From: Deltaproteobacteria bacterium Ga0077550
GTDB taxonomy: Bacteria; Myxococcota_A; Polyangia; Nannocystales; Nannocystaceae
Length of the DNA stretch: 41,389 nt
Direction: 5' to 3'
Assembly: GCA_001464385.1 (NCBI GenBank)
Contig: LNFB01000024.1
Coordinates: forward strand, 1-41,389
The translations under genes were made by a program, and so were the position numbers. The notes below the pieces were generated by a model, which saw nothing but the letters and a program-made list of their open reading frames with translations, searched no databases and had not been told where the DNA came from. Below are positions 40,016-41,389 of the stretch, in pieces. Within the stretch, counting starts at the first letter, position 1, and each line of letters opens with the position of its first letter.

Positions 40016-40725
40016 TTGCTGGTGCACGTGGGCGGTTTGGCGTTCGCAGGCCGGCACGGCGCATGCACCCGGCCGGGTCACTTGGCGAACCACGTCCTGC
40101 CGGTCGTGCCGATCCGGCAGTGGGTGCTGTCGCTGCCGTACTTGCTTCGGACGATGCTCGGTGTCGTGCCGCGCGTGTTCGTGCGCGCGCTCTCCGGGTG
40201 GATCCGCGGCAAGGTGCGCGAGAGAGGTCGGGCGGATCGACGGGCGTGACGTCCACTTCACGGGACGGCTCGGTGGCGGTCGAGTTCGACCCGATCGATT
40301 TCGTGGGCAAGGTCGCAGCGTGGTTACGCGACCGCGGTCGAAGTTGATACACTATCGGGGATGCCTGGCTCCCCACGCGAGCCTTCACGCCTACGTGGTG
40401 AAGGACGGGCGCGCGCCGCCGCCGAGCAAGGCGAAGGTGACGACGATGGCTGCGGCGAGGACCGCGCTGCGGGTCGGGTCGTGCGCGAGGCAGACCTGCG
40501 GACCGGCGCGAGAGCGCAGACTCCGATGGGCCGACCTGATGCAGCGCGTGTTCGCGATCGACGTGCTGGTGTGCCCAGCTGCGGCGGACAGATGAAAGCG
40601 ATCGGAGGTGACGGATCGGCCCGTGGCCAGAAGATGCTGGAGCACATCGGGGTTCCTAGCGACGCAGCCGAGCCGTGGCCGGCACGCGGGCCACCGGCGT
40701 CGGTGGGAGTGCCCCGCGCGCGGGC
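40016..40725 (+). pseudogene. IS91-family transposase remnant
   Basis: Fragments of an IS91-type transposase occur in order but in different frames: NHVLPVVPIRQWVLSLPYLL (about 40088-40147), VAVEFDPIDFVGKVAAW (about 40273-40323), LIHYRGCLAPHASLHAYVV then RRLRWADLMQRVFAIDVLVC (about 40342-40573), and CGGQMKAIGG with KMLEHIGVPSDA (about 40578-40670). At least three frameshifts separate them. The middle of the protein, where relatives carry the HUH and Tyr catalytic residues, is gone: only about 30 bp lie between the first two fragments. The element is therefore dead. Confidence 0.85.
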
Positions 40726-41099
40726 TCGACGTCGAGTCAGGCTGACGAGCCCGCGCCGGATGTCGAGTAGAGCGCGCGGAGCACCGCGACGGGAGTGCGC
40801 GGCCTGAGATCGAGCCGGCGGCCGCGGGCTGTCTCGAGATCCGCATTCGGCAACGCGAGGCCCCCCGAGCGCCTTCGAAAAACGTCAGTCGATGCAGCTC
40901 GTGTATTGACGACCACCGCTCGCGGTGTGCTTGCCCTGCGCGAACGCCGAATGCGCGGACTATGCCAAGTTGCGACCCCTTTGTGCTTCCGATTCGCACG
41001 AACGCTTCGCTACTCCCCGGCGGTGTCGTCTTGACTCCCCGACGTGCCAGTGCAAGCCTGTTCCGTGAGACATCGGGCGAGGGGCCGCCGACAGGACGA
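40726..41099. other. Gene-free stretch after transposase remnant
   Basis: No gene is supported. The first part is GC-rich and may hold the worn end of the IS91-type element. From about 40850 base composition shifts toward more A/T, matching the partial gene that begins at 41100, so a junction between genome backbone and acquired DNA may lie here. Confidence 0.4.
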
Positions 41100-41389
41100 A
41101 TGCATAGCGACTTTCAGATCGTTCGGGCGGCGTGCGCGGCCCTAGGGGAACAAGAACTCATGGTCCGCGACCTCGCTCCGTTGCTCGAACGGCGTGGGAT
41201 CAGGATCTCTCGCGACGCCCTGAGCGGCGTGCTGCATCGAGCACGCGCCCAAACCCCGGGACTTATCGTGATCGAAGGCCGATGGCGATATGAGGGCACG
41301 GCATACCGAGAGACTGTTCGCCGCGAGCCGGAGGTAGTGACGGCCGCGGATATCCGCGCAGTTGAAATAGACTCGCTTTACCCCTCAAC
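41100..41389 (+). CDS. Partial gene running off the window; N-terminal winged-helix-like
   Basis: From the ATG at 41100 a frame stays open for 96 codons to the window edge. It begins MHSDFQIVRAACAALGEQEL and continues VRDLAPLLERRGIRISRDAL then GLIVIEGRWRYEG. The helix-helix-helix-strand order (about 1-65) resembles a winged-helix DNA-binding unit. Codon use is less GC-biased than elsewhere (GAA, ATA, TTT, CTA and TCA appear), suggesting acquired DNA. An AGGA lies 3 nt upstream, a close spacing. The product cannot be named. It follows a transposase relic, so it may open a mobile or defence region beyond the window. Confidence 0.6.
   Translation, partial: MHSDFQIVRAACAALGEQELMVRDLAPLLERRGIRISRDALSGVLHRARAQTPGLIVIEGRWRYEGTAYRETVRREPEVVTAADIRAVEIDSLYPS

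Overview
This window is high-GC DNA (most genes use G or C at nearly every third codon position). It looks like a chromosome segment of a myxobacterium, and the style suggests the Nannocystis/Plesiocystis/Enhygromyxa side of Myxococcota. The pointers are Hanks-type Ser/Thr kinases paired with sigma-70-family factors, a zinc-finger-headed kinase, about twelve lipoproteins with Ser/Thr/Asp/Gly-rich linkers behind the lipobox, a CGDG-type Cys repeat and a MopE-like DCDDGD motif. The taxon is inferred from these features, not proven. No tRNA, rRNA or CRISPR array was seen.

Layout. 0.4-1.4 kb: two small minus-strand genes of unknown function, separated by a strong hairpin. 1.5-4.8 kb: a kinase/TPR protein followed by an ECF-like sigma factor. 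4.9-8.9 kb: a Cys-rich lipoprotein, a DUF4291 gene bracketed by a 36-bp direct repeat, a small ORF, a broken sigma factor (C-terminal part only), a TIMP/netrin-like secreted protein and a propeller lipoprotein. 8.9-10.4 kb: a lipoprotein with an 18-bp coding repeat. 10.5-14.4 kb: a module of sigma factor, lipoprotein and membrane kinase in which the kinase's outer domain is a diverged copy of the lipoprotein. 15.0-18.8 kb: a three-gene operon of a CxxCH lipoprotein, a frameshifted DUF1501 protein and a second CxxCH lipoprotein. 18.8-19.7 kb: a possible sigma-factor N-terminal scrap and a lipoprotein, the latter between copies of a 26-bp direct repeat. 19.7-24.1 kb (minus): an SDR epimerase, a GT-C-like membrane protein and a small anchored protein, all translationally coupled, then a CPBP protease and a zinc-ribbon membrane protein. 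24.2-27.0 kb (plus): an overlapping operon of a radical SAM protein, an alpha/alpha-toroid protein and a GT2 glycosyltransferase. 27.0-31.1 kb: a metalloprotease-like lipoprotein, divergent from a protein carrying two complete radical SAM domains, then another lipoprotein. 31.1-35.6 kb (minus): a defence-type patch with an McrB-like AAA+ protein, a DUF2357 (McrC-like) protein, a PD-(D/E)XK nuclease encoded in a separate frame, a decayed gene and a zinc-ribbon protein. 35.8-38.8 kb: three minus-strand lipoproteins. 38.9-39.9 kb: a single-domain radical SAM protein. 40.0-40.7 kb: a wrecked IS91-type transposase. 41.1 kb onward: the start of a gene that runs off the window.

How the genes work together (inference). 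Two sigma/kinase loci probably link envelope signals to transcription. The 10.5-14.4 kb module is the most suggestive, because lipoprotein and kinase sensor share one fold. The glycosyltransferase, epimerase, radical SAM and toroid genes at 19.7-27.0 kb may make or attach an envelope glycan or polyprenyl-linked product. The 31.8-35.6 kb genes resemble an McrBC-type restriction system. Several broken genes, two sets of direct repeats and a transposase relic show past rearrangement.
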